From positions 1,672,441 to 1,736,440 of the forward strand of contig VZSE01006608.1 in the NCBI GenBank assembly GCA_013398275.1: a stretch of DNA of 64,000 nt. The letters run 5' to 3'. The position numbers and the translations under genes are program-made. The DNA comes from Promerops cafer. Lineage: Eukaryota > Chordata > Aves > Passeriformes > Nectariniidae. Positions 12,671 through 26,044 of this stretch are shown piece after piece. A model generated the notes under the pieces. That model saw nothing but the letters and a program-made list of their open reading frames with translations, was not told where the DNA came from and did no database searches. How positions within the stretch are numbered: position 1 is the first letter of the stretch; the number at the start of each line of letters is the position of its first letter.

Positions 12671-14978
12671 AAACCAACCATTAGCAAAGAATCTGGAGAG
12701 TCTGGAGAAGAGAGAAAAGTGGAAAGAGAGGAAACACCAACCATGTGGCAGAAGACACTGTAATCCACCCGGTAAAGCTGCCTAGTTCCTGGTGACCAGC
12801 TCAGGTTCCTGCCCAGCCCACATGCCCCAGCGAATCTTTCCTGGGCACCCTGGACTCTCTGGCTCCAACAGTCTCCCCTTTTGTACACTCCACCCAGGGC
12901 CTGAGTCCTGGCTAAAAATAGCAGGTGAACTTCTCAGAAAGGGGTTGGGTGCCCAGGTGTTTGTGCCCTGCCCAGCCCAAGGGAGCCTTGACTGAGGCTC
13001 TCTACTCCAAGCGCTATTTTAAAGCAAAAGTAAATAATGTTACATACAACAGTACTCAGACACAAGATTTTAAACAACAGCTCAGTCCCATATTCAAATT
13101 ATTTTCCATCTTAAAGTATTCCATCTAAATGATGTTATGGTGGAAAATAGGAATTTTTCTTTGACAGAGTGCTTTGACTTATGAGAAATGAATGAGCGTA
13201 TACAGGAATATGAAGTCCAGAAGTTGGGGAAAATTAAACCTGTTGCTTTTAAATCTTCCCATGGAAATTTTCTGCTCTCTGCAACATAACATTGGAATTT
13301 TCCTCTCACTGCAACCCAGCATATCCTAGTGGCTCTGGTTTCTTTGACAGATACTATTCCATCTGTTGTAGCTTTATCTGAAGCAACTAAACAGGACATT
13401 GTGTAGCTTGTACAGTAGAAATCTAGGAGGATTGTCTTTCTCTGGGTTCATCTCTTGGTATAAAACATCTGTATCTGCCAGTCCCTGAAGACATGATCCC
13501 AAAGCTGCTCAAGTCAGTAGGAGTCCTTTTGTTCTGCTGGCCCAGGGCCAGATTCAGTACACACAATATAGCTTAGTATGTTGCAGTGGTTCTTCAAGCC
13601 TGTAGAAAACTATGTTGACTTCCCTCTTATAAAGTGATTAATACTGTTTAGTTATATTTTAATTATATCTTATTTAAAATCCCAGACTAGACTAATTCTC
13701 TGTGCAAATGAAAAAATTATGCCATGTTCCTGTTTGACTTCATAATTTTTGTCTGGCTCATTTATGACCCATCCCAATACACACTTTTGTTCTGCTACAC
13801 TGGTTTATTATTGCTGCAGCCACAATCAGGTTATCTCCTTTCTTCTTTCTAATACCTGATACTCCAGACTGTTGATCTCTGGCCCTGGGGAAGTCATTTC
13901 TAACTCCTGAGTGCAGAACCTGCTGTGATAAGAACAGCTATTGTTTATTTACCAACACTGCAATTCCCTTACCAGTGGAAAAACCTGTGGTGGGGCAGGA
14001 CTCATCTTTTGCTTCATCTGCCATGGATCACTGTAACTACAATGAATCCAGTCACATTATCAAAGCAAGGAGTGAGAGGGGAGAAAAATTGTGTAGATTT
14101 CAGATCAGCAACATCCACTGTACATTATTTTGTGCTCTGTAACTTTAGGAATGTGGACTCAGGCTTGGTGATACACAGTTTTCTACAATCCCTTGGAGGT
14201 GATGGAGAGGGAAGATGAAATTGTCAGCATGAATTTTATAAGAAACTTAATTTTTTTTGTTATGTAGTTAGTCCTCAGCTGACTTTTTCATCTCCCTGTT
14301 CATCCACCTTACCCCAAGCAGGCACGTGACGCTTTCTAGAGGGAGAATTTCTCCTGTCTGTCACTGACAGCATTCAGCCATCCAGATAGGTCATGGCTGG
14401 GCACAGTGATGTTCTACACTCTCAAAAGCACACGTGTCCATTGCAGATTTTTGCCAAGGCCTCTCTTAACAAAGGACTAATACATTTGTTTTGGAAGTTT
14501 CCCTTTTCTTTTCCTTGCTTGCTCATTCCTTACTGCTGCTGCTTGCAAAACTATGATAAAATGTCATTAGCAAAAGCTTAAATCCTGCACTGAAGAAAAT
14601 GGCCAGTTAGTTGTAATATTTATTTTTCTTGTCTAAGGACTTCAGGTATGTTTGTGATGCCACAGCATCAGCATTTGTATCCTGCTTTAGAATCAGTGAA
14701 CTCTAGCCTGTGTGTCTGATCAATAAGCTGTTTAAGTCTGTCACTGGCTACATGTACATGGAACACCTAGCACTACAACCCCTGATTTCAGCTTCAGTAG
14801 CTGTGAATATCAGATTAGGGTGAGATGGTATTTGCATAAGTAAAAGCATTTTTAAACCTCTCATATTCCTTTAACATACAGCCCATTTTATTGCTGTTTA
14901 TAGTTGTTATTTCCTTTAGGCAGTGAGGTCCCAAAGTGTTTTATTTATGCAGATGTAAAATTATTTTGTCTCGAGGGT

Positions 14979-15030
14979 TTTATTTCCTAATTTTTTAGGA
15001 AATAAATCCTAATTTCCTAATTTTTTAAAC
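14979..15030. other. AT-rich palindrome upstream of exon A acceptor
   Basis: The 12-bp arms at 14979-14990 and 14995-15006 (TTTATTTCCTAA and its complement) are perfect, around a TTTT loop. The motif CCTAATTTTTTA recurs at 15011-15027. The structure ends about 65-85 bp before the exon A acceptor. Confidence 0.8.
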
Positions 15031-15092
15031 CCACATCATGTTTTGCTCATTCAGTAATTTTATGTCTGAGGTGTTTTTCCTTTTCTTTCCAG

Positions 15093-15925
15093 ATGCAGAG
15101 GGAAATTGCTTACACGGGACGAGATGGCCCAAGTGGCTCCCGCCCTGGATCTGCCACACACCCTCTGCATGCGATGCCCAGCTCTCCACCCTCCACCCCG
15201 GTGCCCCACTCCATGCCTCCCTCTCCGTCCAGGATTCCCTATGGTGGGGGCCGGCCCACAGGTGTGCCAGGCAATGCCACCATCCCCAGGGACCGGCTGT
15301 CCAGTGTGCCAGCCTCGCGCTCGATATCGCCCAGCCCAAGCGCCATTTTGGAGAGACGGGACGTGAAGCCAGATGAGGACATGAGTAACAAAAACCTTAC
15401 CCTGATGCGAAATGAAAGTCTCTACGGTGACCCCTACTTGTTTCACGAGGGGAGGATGAGTGTGGCTGCACCACACTCCGGACACCCCCTCGATGTCCCC
15501 GATCACATTGTAGCCTACCATCGCAGTGCCATGAGGTCATCGAGCACGTACTGCAACCCATCTATGCAGCCTGAAATGCTGGAGCAGTCCTTGTACAGAC
15601 AAAAGTCACGGAAGTACCCGGAGAGCCATTTGCCCACTCTTGGCTCTAAAACACCTCCAGCCTCACCCCACAGGGTGGCTGACATGAGGATGATCGATAT
15701 TCATCCTCACCATGGCCCTCACATTCCCGCCCACACCATCCAGCCTGACAGGTCTTCCCCCAGCCGCCAGTCCTTCAAGAAGGAGCCAGGACCGCCGGTG
15801 TTTGTGGATGCAAAAGCGCGGAGTGCTGTCGGCCTCCCAGGCATGGCCGAGGCAATGCCCTCTCCCGTGGACAAGCAGGCTTTTGGCTATGGGTCACCCA
15901 CGATGCCCAAGGACAAGGAGACAAG
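15093..15925 (+). CDS. KIAA1217: KIAA1217 exon A: Ser/Pro-rich phospho-adaptor region
   Basis: An 833-nt exon encoding residues 1-277 plus two bases of codon 278. A long pyrimidine tract and CAG precede it; the donor is ACAAG|GTAAGG. It enters in phase 0 and leaves in phase 2. The first codon is ATG, but from the known protein I read this as an internal Met (MQREI...) following an upstream exon, although it could also start a short isoform. The content is almost entirely Ser/Pro/Arg/His-rich and probably disordered. Motifs include SSPPSTPVPHSMPPSPSR near residue 30, SRSISPSPSAILERRDVKPD near 75-95 and LPTLGSKTPPASPHR near 190. These match proline-directed phosphorylation and SH3/14-3-3-type sites known in this family. 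A 153-codon open frame on the opposite strand is a shadow of the GC-rich codons. Confidence 0.95.
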
Positions 15926-18900
15926 GTAAGGCAGAGCTGGGGCTTAATTTATGCAAATTATAAACGTTCCTAATCTGCACATCCTTTGTTGTTTAAGACT
16001 CAGGGGACGATGTAATGTGTAGGAGGCTGCTGCACCCGGCTGCAGTGTTTATTAGCTGTCTGTCAAAGGTAGTTAGTAATTTAGAGGAGATGTGACACCA
16101 TCCATTATTAATTTGAAAGTATTGTCAACCCATGATGAATCCCTAGTTATTTTCATTTGTGTAAATTTCAGTCATTGGAAAAAATATAATAAAATAAAAT
16201 GATTAACTGGGATTTTTCTTTGCAGACAGCCAAATCATGTTACAAGAACAAATGATGTTCTGTTCCTGCTAATAAGGGAATATATTTCACCCCCGTTAAG
16301 AATGACACTCTGATATTACAATTTTGGTTCTTTATGGAGTGAAGTTTTTCTCATCTAGTGTTAGGAAATGGGAAGAATTTATCATTACTGTCTTATCTCC
16401 TGTAAAACATGAATTTGCATAAAAATAGGACAGTTGTTTACAATAATCTTCCTTGAGGGGAAACTGCTGAGAAAAGCAAGTCTGTCCCAGGAAGAAATCG
16501 AAACACAAATACTGCTCCCAATGATTTTTCCAGCATCACAAGTAGTTGGTGACCTGACTGTTGTTAGCTTCTGTGCGATGGCAATGATGACAATGATCTC
16601 TCCTGTCTTTTTAAGGACCAAATTTACACAAAGGTCTGTGAAGGCTTCTCCTGCCTTAGCCCCTGCCCTGTGAGAGGAAAATCATTACACTGCCAGGCGG
16701 TTGCTGTGTATTTATATGAGCTGCGTTAATCTCTAGCGTATTGTTTGTGCTGTTAACTTTTATAGAGCTCTTTAGGGAAGTGAAGTTGAATAGCTGGAAA
16801 GTGCTGAGCTCACATAGGCCAAAGGTAACTGCTGATTGCCTTAACCACTGGGAAGATATGGAGCTTCATATAGACCCTAGGCTTCCCCTCTATCTGAGCA
16901 ACTTGCTCAATAATTTGCTGCCACTTACCATGCTTGGCCAGAAAAAAAGTGGGTCATGAGGTTCACTGGTGGGGAAAAAATGGAAGAATATAAAGAAAAA
17001 CAGCCAGCCACAAAAATTACAGGCTCATAGCTTGGTAGTTATGACATAAGAGTATGAGATAGGGCACATTACAATCTAAGGTCAGTGAAATTGGATTTTT
17101 ATGTATCTGTTTCCAAGAGAAAGTTGCAGATATCTGAAATTTCATTTCAAGACATCATTATTACATCTAGGAAATTATTTGAAGGAAATTTGCCAATTTT
17201 AATCCATTTACAGATTGAAAACTTTACAAAGTTCATGACAGGAATTGAAAATAAGGAAAGACACCAAAAACGTTTTAGTTTGTACAATTTTCTCTCTTCT
17301 CTCTGGGCATCTCAGCTGTTCACTCAGCTGCACAGATATGCACAAGGGTGTTTGTTTGTGAATGGATAAAGAGAAACTACACAGATAGTTCTGCAATTCT
17401 TTAAAAGGGAGTTTTGCACCAGGAGTTTTAATCCTGGTCCCAGAATATATTAAAAATGAAGAAAACAGCATTTGCATAATTGCACTTCCAAATAAATACA
17501 TGACCTTAAAATTCAGCATGGTGTGTATTAGTCACATGGCACTGAAAGAATCATTTTGAAAGCTGTCTTTATGGGTTGTGGTTTTTTTCAACCTTGAGGA
17601 GGAAGTGTGACTTTCTAAACATAATTGTAAATATTGAAAGCAATTCATGCAAATTGGTGTGTTTTCTAACCACTACAATAGTTAGAATTGGGTTTGAGTT
17701 CTACAAACACAAAACACTCTAAGCTTTAATTTAACTTTATAATAATTTCATAAACTTTGAAAGCAAACACTGTTTAAACCCTACTAAACTAAACAAGGGG
17801 TTATCCATGTTGAGGTGCTCTTTACCTGCTTCAGCAGGGACTGAATTGTTACACGGTTGTTATGGGTACCTGAGGGGTGAGGTACATAATGGCAGAATGG
17901 TATCCCCTACTTTTTTGTGTTTACAATGTAAGAGTTTACACCCATAAACAGTATGGGCTTGCTTCTGTGAGAAAGAATATTTTTGGGATTGTAGAGATAG
18001 AGCTGAATTAATTCCCTTCCAGGCATGGTAAAATGAGATGTAGGCTGCTCTGTTGTGTATGTTATCCACTTGCTGAAGCCTGAAAGCCAGGCCACAGAAA
18101 GCACATGGCAGTGGGTTCGGTCAGCCTGCGTGCAGAGGTGTCAGCTGTGGGCAGACAGAGGAGCTCTTGGCCTTGGAGCTACTGAGGAGAGAGGTCTTTT
18201 TCATCTCTGCACTGTGGCACAAGAGACTCCCCATCTTGACTCATTCAGGAGCACATTGAGGACCCTGCAGGCACCAAACCCATCATCTCAGCACTGTTGT
18301 TGCTTTAATCCCTCGTGGAGTGTGCGGAGAGCAAAGAAAACATCTCTTGTGTCACGACTTTATGGAAATTTCCTCAAAGTAGCACTGTCACAAACTCAGG
18401 ACAATGCAAGTTTAAGTATAAATCAGGGGAAAGATTGAAAGGGATCGAGACAATGTCAGGAGTAAAACTGGATCTTTCTTCCCATCTCAATTCTCTTTCA
18501 ATTTTGCAGTCTAAGGCTGAACTGGGATATCTCTGTACTTTATCAGAATACGTTGGGTACTTAAAACAGATAAGACCTCTCATTGACTGTATCCTGGTTT
18601 TGTTGAAGAAAATGGTTCCATTACCTTTGGAACACTAACTGCAGCAGATTTGGATCTAACAAGAGATGAAAACTGGTATTTCTAAGCTCTTCTACTGGAG
18701 TTTCCCATTTTAATTTGACACCAACCATGGAAGCCAGTTTCACCAAGCCTGTTATACACGGCAGAGTTGAGGGGGATATTTAATTGCTTCATGTAATGTT
18801 TTCTTGTTTTACCTTGGCTATTTCCAAGATAACTACTACTGTGGTATAAAGCATTGACTAAATTCTCGCAGTTAATTCATTTACCAGAAGAGTCCTATAT

Positions 18901-21900
18901 AAATCCCTTTTACAACAGTGAGAAGAAACAAGTTCATGGAGATTTAAAGAAATAAAAGATGTTAGAATTCATGAGCAGAAAATGTTAGAAAGTTACAACA
19001 GGTTACAGCAGTTCACCTTCAAAGGGTCATCATCTCTTAAATCTGACGTCTACTGGAAGAATGAGTAAATTTTGTGAGCATGAGTTGTTTAAACTGCGAT
19101 TTGCTGTCATGTTTTTGGATGGCTCATTTATGTAGCTTGTGGGACATTTCTGGAAGTTACTACAGGCAAAGCAGATGTTTAAATGTTGATAAATTGGAAA
19201 ATAAGCTGTTTGTCCAAAAGTGCATTAAATTAAATGCTGTTTAACTTAAAATCTTTGCATTTATAACACATGTTGCAAAATTCTAGATTATTTGATAGTG
19301 CTAAATATGTATATAATAAATGCTTCTACTCTAAAACAGCAAGATAACTCTGTAGAGTACTTTTCCTCCAAAAGCATTTTCGGGGTGTACTATGGTTCTC
19401 TTCTGCCTGAACACAACTTTTGTCCTCTTCTTTTTATTCCATACTAGTGAGAAAAGATGATAGCTGGATTGAGCAAAAAATGTGATCACATCATTTGCTC
19501 ATGGCTTGCAGTTCAAGACTAAAGTGCAATGGCCATGTGTAGATTATTAGATATTGTTCCCCCCTACAAAACCACTTTATTGTTTGATATGTTGAAATAC
19601 AGATGGACTCTCTACGCTTTAGGAAAAATGACCTTACTTTGTAAAGTCATGAACAGTGAGAGGCTCCATCAGCAATGCACTGAGCATTTTATAAGGGAGG
19701 GCTTTACAAATACACTGTCTCAGACACTTTCCACAGGGCCAAAACTGCATATTCCTCTGTGAAAGGTGTTGAATAACCAGGCAGAAAAAATGAAGTCAAA
19801 TGACCAATACAGGATGGAGGAAAGATAAACCATATTTTGTCTTCCTTGTGTCAGAGGAACTGTTTGTAGGAAGATGAGATGCAGGCTCTGGGATGAGAGT
19901 TGTCAAATAGTGTAACAGCTCTGTGCTTCAGAGCTTCCTTTTCCCCTTTAGCTTCAAGATGTAGAACGTTTGAATTAAATCTTCTCCTTAGAGGACTGAT
20001 ATATTCACCTGTGTGAATCTTTCTGTGGAAACAAAGCAGAATACAGAAGAATACTGCTGATCTTTGGTTCCCACTCTTCCAGGACACCCACTCATCTGTT
20101 TGGGGGGAATTTGTGAGAAAGTCTAAGACACTTAGACTTGATTCTAGGAAAGCCATTGGGAAAGACAGGCTACTCCTGTTTCCTTTCTTTTCCCAGTGAG
20201 ATTAAAAAAATATGGTAATGAAATTTTCTGTCATAGGGTAATATAGAAAGAAATGTGTATTTCTCTGGCTCTGACCCCCTTTTCATTGCTTCACTTGGAC
20301 CTTAACTATAAAATAGGAAGTCACTGAAATTTTTTTCTCCAGGAAGGCATGCCAGTTAGTTCATGGTACAGATTTGGTGCTTGAGTACATCTGTTGTGGG
20401 TGATGTGCTGCACAGCCTGGAGTTGGACAGGAACATGAATGAATAGTTACACAGACCAGTTTTATTCTGCATGTTTATGAAGTATCTTCACAGTGATGTC
20501 AATATTAAAGATGTCCCCAGGAAAGGGAAGTAACATGGAAGTAACACGTCATGCTTTAATAGCATTGCTGTGACAATTCAGCAATATGCTGTACCCCTTC
20601 TTGGAATTACTTCCAGTTAACTGCAGTAGAAGGAGTAACATGAAAGATCAGTGAATCTGTAAGGAAGAAATCTGGTGATGAAATCTGATGTATCAGTGCA
20701 CGGTCCCCAGAGAAGCAAGGGCTTGCTTTGGTTCTGCTGAGTTTGGGGAGTGGGTTGCTAAGGCAGGGCCCCAGTTCCTGGACATACCTAGAGCCAGAGC
20801 TGTGGGTCAGGCTGCTGGGGAGAAGAGGGCTGGCAAGTGGCCTGTCCCTGCCTTCCTGGCCAAGGTCTGTGAGAGGCCAAAGCCAAGTCTGACAGAGTTC
20901 TGCTGGGCGTCGTTTCTGACCTTGTCCTCTCCTTTCCTCCCCCACCGTGCTGCCACCTCTGACTCTCCCAGCATTCACAAGAAAACAATGTGAAACAATG
21001 CTTTCCTGTGCTCGGGCTGATAAAATAGCCATTTCTTTCCCAACTGCTGTAAAAGGGACCCTCCCTGCTCTTCCTGGGTGGTGGAGAGATGCAGCTTTAT
21101 CTGGGAAATTAATCTGGGACTAGAGACGGGTTGGCTCTTCTCGGGCTACCACCCTTCTGGTGGCAGCAAGCAGAGGCACCGCTTTGTTCTGTTCTGCCTG
21201 ACCCTCCATCCTAGTGCTCCACATTCCGGCCTGCCCTGTGTCACTGGCGTGCCAGCCTGTCCCGTGCCTGGGAGCCCTGGCCTGCCCCTTCCATGGGACT
21301 CTGGCCTGCCCTGTGCAGGCAGAGCTGCTGGGACAGGCTGTTCCCACCTCCACTCTCCACAGCCGTGAGCACAGTGAGGGATAGAAAACACAGTGCTGAG
21401 AACCAAAAATGCACTATTTTTGTCATGGCAATGCTGGCATCCCTGATAGACCCTGGCCTTGCACAGCCTAAGGAAAGCATTTTTTTCTCCCTCCTGGAGC
21501 AGAGTCTGCTCCAGCCCTTCACAAGGAAGTTGGAGGCAAAGGGGTTCTCTGCAGATCCTGTCTGTGCTCCTCTGGGGCCTTGTGGTGACAGAACTGGGAG
21601 ACAGAACTGGGCCACCAGCCCTCCAGCCATGTCAGCCCAAGTTACAGCCCCACCACCAGGCCATCTGCATCCCACCCTGCCCGTGCTGGAACAGGCTGCC
21701 TCCCACCACCTTCAGTCTGACCACCTCCGAAAATCAGAAGTTTTATTTAATGCCTAAAAGGCACCTTTCAGACACCTGTTTTTGAAATGTTTGGTGCTAA
21801 TGGCCATAACAAGTCTGGGTGTTATAGTGAAATGATTACAGGAAAAATCTGCCTGGTTTCTAACAGAGTAATTCCAGAGCACATGTAGATTCTTCACATT

Positions 21901-23958
21901 CTTAATGCTTTTACCATATGAAAAATAATGTGTTCTGTGCAATTGATTCCAGTATTTCATTCGTTTTTCATCATTTCCTATCTTGGAACATCCCTCTCCC
22001 TCTTAACAACATACTTTCCTAGATTTCATGGCAAAGGACAAGATCAGCTTTGTGTTGCCATAATATCTTTTGAAGCAGAAAATTGTTTCCAGATTATCTA
22101 ATGTGGGAGGAAAAAAACCATCATATCTATGGATTGGTAAAACAGATAGACTTCCAGTTGAGTTTAGTTCCAGGAAGATTTTGTGATGATTATGTGGGAA
22201 AAAAAAATGTTTTCATTATTAAGTGTCAAAAATGCTGCATTAAAGTTTGTTAGAGTATATTTATCCCTGGGTTTTAGTGCTTGTTTTTGTTCCAAAGGTT
22301 ACTGTAGCCTACACCAGTTTCTTATTTTAAAACTTGTAATAGTGGAAATTCTGTAACGTATTTCTTGGTTTGAAATGAATTAAGTCAGATTCACTAGTCT
22401 TCTCATCACCCTTCAAAATATCTTTCAACATGAAGACAGAAAAGTAAGATGCGTGCACTGCATTAAATTGCAGTAAGAACATGTCTGCTGGCTGGGGGCT
22501 GACTGAGCACTCTCTTCGTCCCTGCTTGTGTCTGTTAGCATCTCATTACTTGTTTTGCTGCCCTGTTTTCTCAACCTCTGGGTGTCTCTGAGTCTCTCCT
22601 GGCTACGGTATCTGTGTGCTGTCCCAGGAAACCTCATTCATTCCCTGAATGTGAATGAAATAATTAACCTGGATAATCCATCTGGTTACTTGCTTTTTAT
22701 CATGTCAGCTTTGGCTGTTATTGGTACCTACATTTGAGTTTATATGACTCTTATTGATTGATGCTATTGCTTTGGCCACCAAACAGCAACTGCAGCTGGG
22801 GTGGCCAGAGTTTGGCTGCTCCCATGTGCACAGAGTGCTGCAGTGATGGATGGGCTGTGCAGCATGCTGAGTCTGTGTCTGAGTTTGTGTGTCCCATCTT
22901 CTCTCATCAGTTGCTGCTGCTGGTCTTAACCACTTGCTTTTTGAGACGTCATCTTCCAAAACCACAGCCTGCTCTTAGAATTTCCTTCTGCAAGTCTCCC
23001 CACGCACTTAACTGCTGTAATAGAGGGATGCCTTTTTAGAAGGTCCCATACTGATGTGTGTCTATGTTGTGGTGTGTCACTGACATACTGGTATGTATAA
23101 GTAGGCACCTGTGTGAGCAAAAGGCTGGTTTGGAACCGACTGAGGAAGTCCCCTGCTACCTGACTAATATATGCATTTATGCAAACAGATAAACACACAA
23201 ATGTTAGCCTTTGTATCCAAAAATAAAGTTACTGTTGTTGTTTAGTGACCTTTGGTTCCTATGGAAAACATTGATTATACTTACTGTAATTCTACATCTC
23301 TTTTCTCCTGCTTTTTGGGAATTTCTCAGGATATGTGCACGGAAGAAAATCTGTTTTATTATAATGTTACTATACAGTCTGCATTTGGTGTCCTGTGCCT
23401 CTCAGTCACATTTCTGTCCTTTTCAAAGCAGACAGTTGTGATGTCAGGTGCAAAGGATTTGGACTGGAAAGTAGTCAGCTTTGGCAGATTAAATGCTTCC
23501 CAGACAAAAATCCTGGGTCTGGGGAAAGTAAAAATAGTAACAAGAAGAAGTGTAAAGTCTTTAATCCTGAAACCTTAAGTACAGACAAAATGATTGGCCC
23601 GGTGTAGGTAAGGGAGAAAATGCATGTAATGCTGAAAAAGACTTTTTCACTAGTTCCAAGAGGCATTAACAAATTGTTTCAGGTGCCTGTCTTGTGAGAT
23701 CATTAGAAATTTATTACTTGGTTGCTTGTTTTGTTCTTTTTAATGAAGCAGATTTTTTTTAATTGTCTGTTACGATGCAAAAGCTGTCCAAACCGATATG
23801 TGGTAAGCTGCTGCAATAAGGTATATGTAAACTGGTACCCAAGGGCCTTTGCACAAACTCTGGAGTGTCTTTCTGATCCTGGGGTAATCATTCACCTAGA
23901 AAAACAAGTCTGAAAGCAAATATATCTGGCTTTAACAAACGGTTCTCTTGTCTTACAG
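15926..23958 (+). other. Intron A-B (8.0 kb)
   Basis: No exon, RNA gene or clear transposon recognised. A GC-richer segment near 20690-21700 has degenerate CCTGCCCTGTG-type repetition (about 21220-21330) and several overlapping open frames on both strands. These frames look like composition effects. Confidence 0.7.
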
Positions 23959-24063
23959 AGAGAGGATACAAGCCATGGAGAAACAGATTGCCAGTTTAAC
24001 TGGTCTTGTTCAGTCTGCGCTTTTTAAAGGGCCAAATACAAGTAATAGCAAAGATTCTTCTAG
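23959..24063 (+). CDS. KIAA1217: KIAA1217 exon B: short conserved helix
   Basis: A 105-nt exon, preceded by TCTTACAG and followed by a GTAAAA donor. It enters and leaves in phase 2, so it can be skipped without breaking the frame. The first base completes an Arg codon begun by exon A (TR|ERIQAMEK). It encodes residues 278-312, containing ERIQAMEKQIASLTGLVQSA and then LFKGPNTSNSKDSS. The first half reads as an amphipathic helix; the second is a Ser/Asn-rich linker. The helix matches the segment that follows the Ser/Pro-rich exon in vertebrate KIAA1217. No long open frame marks this exon, so it is found only through splice sites and homology. Confidence 0.9.
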
Positions 24064-24487
24064 GTAAAAACAGAATTCATCTGTAATGATTTTAGTAATC
24101 AATCAACAAACATATATTTGAATGTAATAGTAAAAAATCCTGAATGATCAATCATTTTTAAGTTTCTTTATCATCTCCATGAGAATGTTAGGCAGAAAGG
24201 AAGAATATGCCAAATGATAGATGGATATTAACTGCATTACTCTTCTTTGTGATAAAAAGAATTAATGTAGCTACATCTCTGTGCTTTCTACTGCTTATAC
24301 TCCATTCCTTGCTTAACTAGTACTAAAAGGTGATTTTAAAAAAAAATTACTGATGACTGACAAATTACTGGTGATTTAAATTAAAAAATATATGTTATAC
24401 AAGGCCATTAAATTTGTTGAATATAAACTTCACTAGAGTTTTAATAGTTAGTAAACTAAAATTATAATTTTTCTTGTTATTACTTAG

Positions 24488-24537
24488 TGAGAAGATGATG
24501 AAAATTGTGTCCAGCAAGAGCAGCGCTGACACTGCAG
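24488..24537 (+). CDS. KIAA1217: KIAA1217 exon C: 50-nt small exon
   Basis: A very short exon. The acceptor is TTATTACTTAG and the donor GCAG|GTAAGA. It enters in phase 2 and leaves in phase 1, so skipping it alone would shift the frame. With exon B it reads S-EKMMKIVSSKSSADTA-G (residues 313-330). The SEKMMK start is a recognisable family signature; the rest is a variable Ser-rich linker. Exon B is only 424 bp upstream, then an 8 kb intron follows. The phases fit both neighbours exactly, which is the main support for so short an exon. Confidence 0.85.
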
Positions 24538-26044
24538 GTAAGATAATTCAGTTTTTATTTACAACTTATTCAGGTATATGAATAGCTCTAACATTACAAA
24601 CATCCCAGCTTATGGAAATGTCAAATTTACTTAAATTTCCATGGCTGTACTGTCAGAACTGAAGTTTAAGTGCAGGATATGGGAGTCGATCACATCTTTA
24701 AGAAAGGAATTTCTGACAGGTTGAGATGGTATTTGGAATGAATTTCCCACCTGTGCTGAATGGTTTAAATGAGATGCAGAGCCTCTGCATCTGGTGAATT
24801 TTCCAGTGACTCATCCTGTCTAAAGGGTGTATATATATATATCTGTCATTAACCCTAGATGTGTCCAGATTGCTATAGAAGACTAAATATTTAATTCCTT
24901 TCCTTGTCACCTGAACTTTTTCTAAGGTCCGTCTGTCACTAGGATACTATGGATGTAATGACACCAAGAAATTTAGCAGTCAGCAAGACAGCACTTTCCC
25001 TAATTAAGCCACAATGATCTGTTACTAATTATTAGTGTGCACCTAAACTGTTCTGAGCAAGCATCAATTATGAAGCCAGTAAGAGCCGGTCTTGTTCTAG
25101 CATCCCACCTGGAGAGCTGTTAAGTGTGTAAAAGATTGAGTTAAGGCTGTTGTGAAAGAAGATTTCCATGTGGTTGAAGCTCTTTGGGCACGGGCTGCGG
25201 CGGGCTGCTGCTGGAGAAGTCCTCGGGGTATTCGTGTGCTTATATGGCTCCTCTCCACCTTTGTCATGCACGGAATGCAAATACAGGCAGTTCCCCACTT
25301 CCTCTTAGTGCCGTTCCCACAGGGAGGGCTGTGCCCCGCAGGTAGTAAACCACACACATTTATTAGCTAACCTATTATGCTCCTAACTAGCCTTTCTGTT
25401 GGAGCTGTTAGCTCACGTTCAGGATTCCTGTTTGTCTGGAATTGCACTATGTCCTCCTAATCGACAGAAACCAAACTAGACCTGGAAACTATCAACCACA
25501 TGGAAGAGAGAAAGAGCTGAAGTCCTGGTACTGAAGCTGCTCTCCCAAGCCGCTCTCTGGTGCTGTTCCAACTCTTCCCTTCCGGGATGGGGAGAGGAAT
25601 ACTTAAAGCTTTGGAGAAATAAGTTGTAATTTCTCAGTTTCAGACAATATGATGAAAAGTCTGTCATTATTCAAAACAGCTGCAAAATGGTCTTAAGATT
25701 TTTCCCTATTGCAATGTCATTATAGACTGAGAATTTATGGCATTTCCCATTTGCACAGACCTCACCTCATATAAAGCACTTATGAAACCCTCTCAACCAG
25801 CACATACAGTGCCTTGTGCTCCTCTGTGCTTTCCCTGCGATGGTACCAGCTCAGACAAGGACCTGCGGGGTGGGGGGCACTGAGTTAGAGGACCTGATCT
25901 AAGTGGGCCCTGCTTTGAGTGGAGTTTGGACCTCCAGAGGTCCCTTTAAACCTGAATTATGCAGTGGTTTGTGTGTGCTTGTGTAAATGTGCACTCAGAT
26001 GAGAAATTGAGTAATATTCATTGGGAAAACAACCTCACATAAAG

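Larger units (their letters stand above)
1..15092 (+). other. 5' intronic sequence of KIAA1217, no supported coding exon
   Basis: Open frames here are short, on both strands, and resemble nothing I know. The N-terminal KIAA1217 exons, including the one expected to end just before MQRE, were not found, so they should lie upstream of the window. Within the stretch I see a CR1 tail near 3085, a pyrimidine-biased block at 2575-3075, the hairpins at 2672-2718 and 12555-12670, small tandem repeats at 7246 and 9892, and a CpG-richer patch near 11540-11780. The rest is plain AT-leaning DNA. Confidence 0.75.

Noticed and set aside
15060..15521. 153-codon minus-strand open frame over exon A
   Set aside because: Antisense shadow of a GC-rich coding exon, with no recognisable family and no splice context.
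21293..21757. 154-codon + frame and overlapping minus-strand frames
   Set aside because: Locally GC-rich sequence depletes stop codons in several frames at once; none looks like a protein family.
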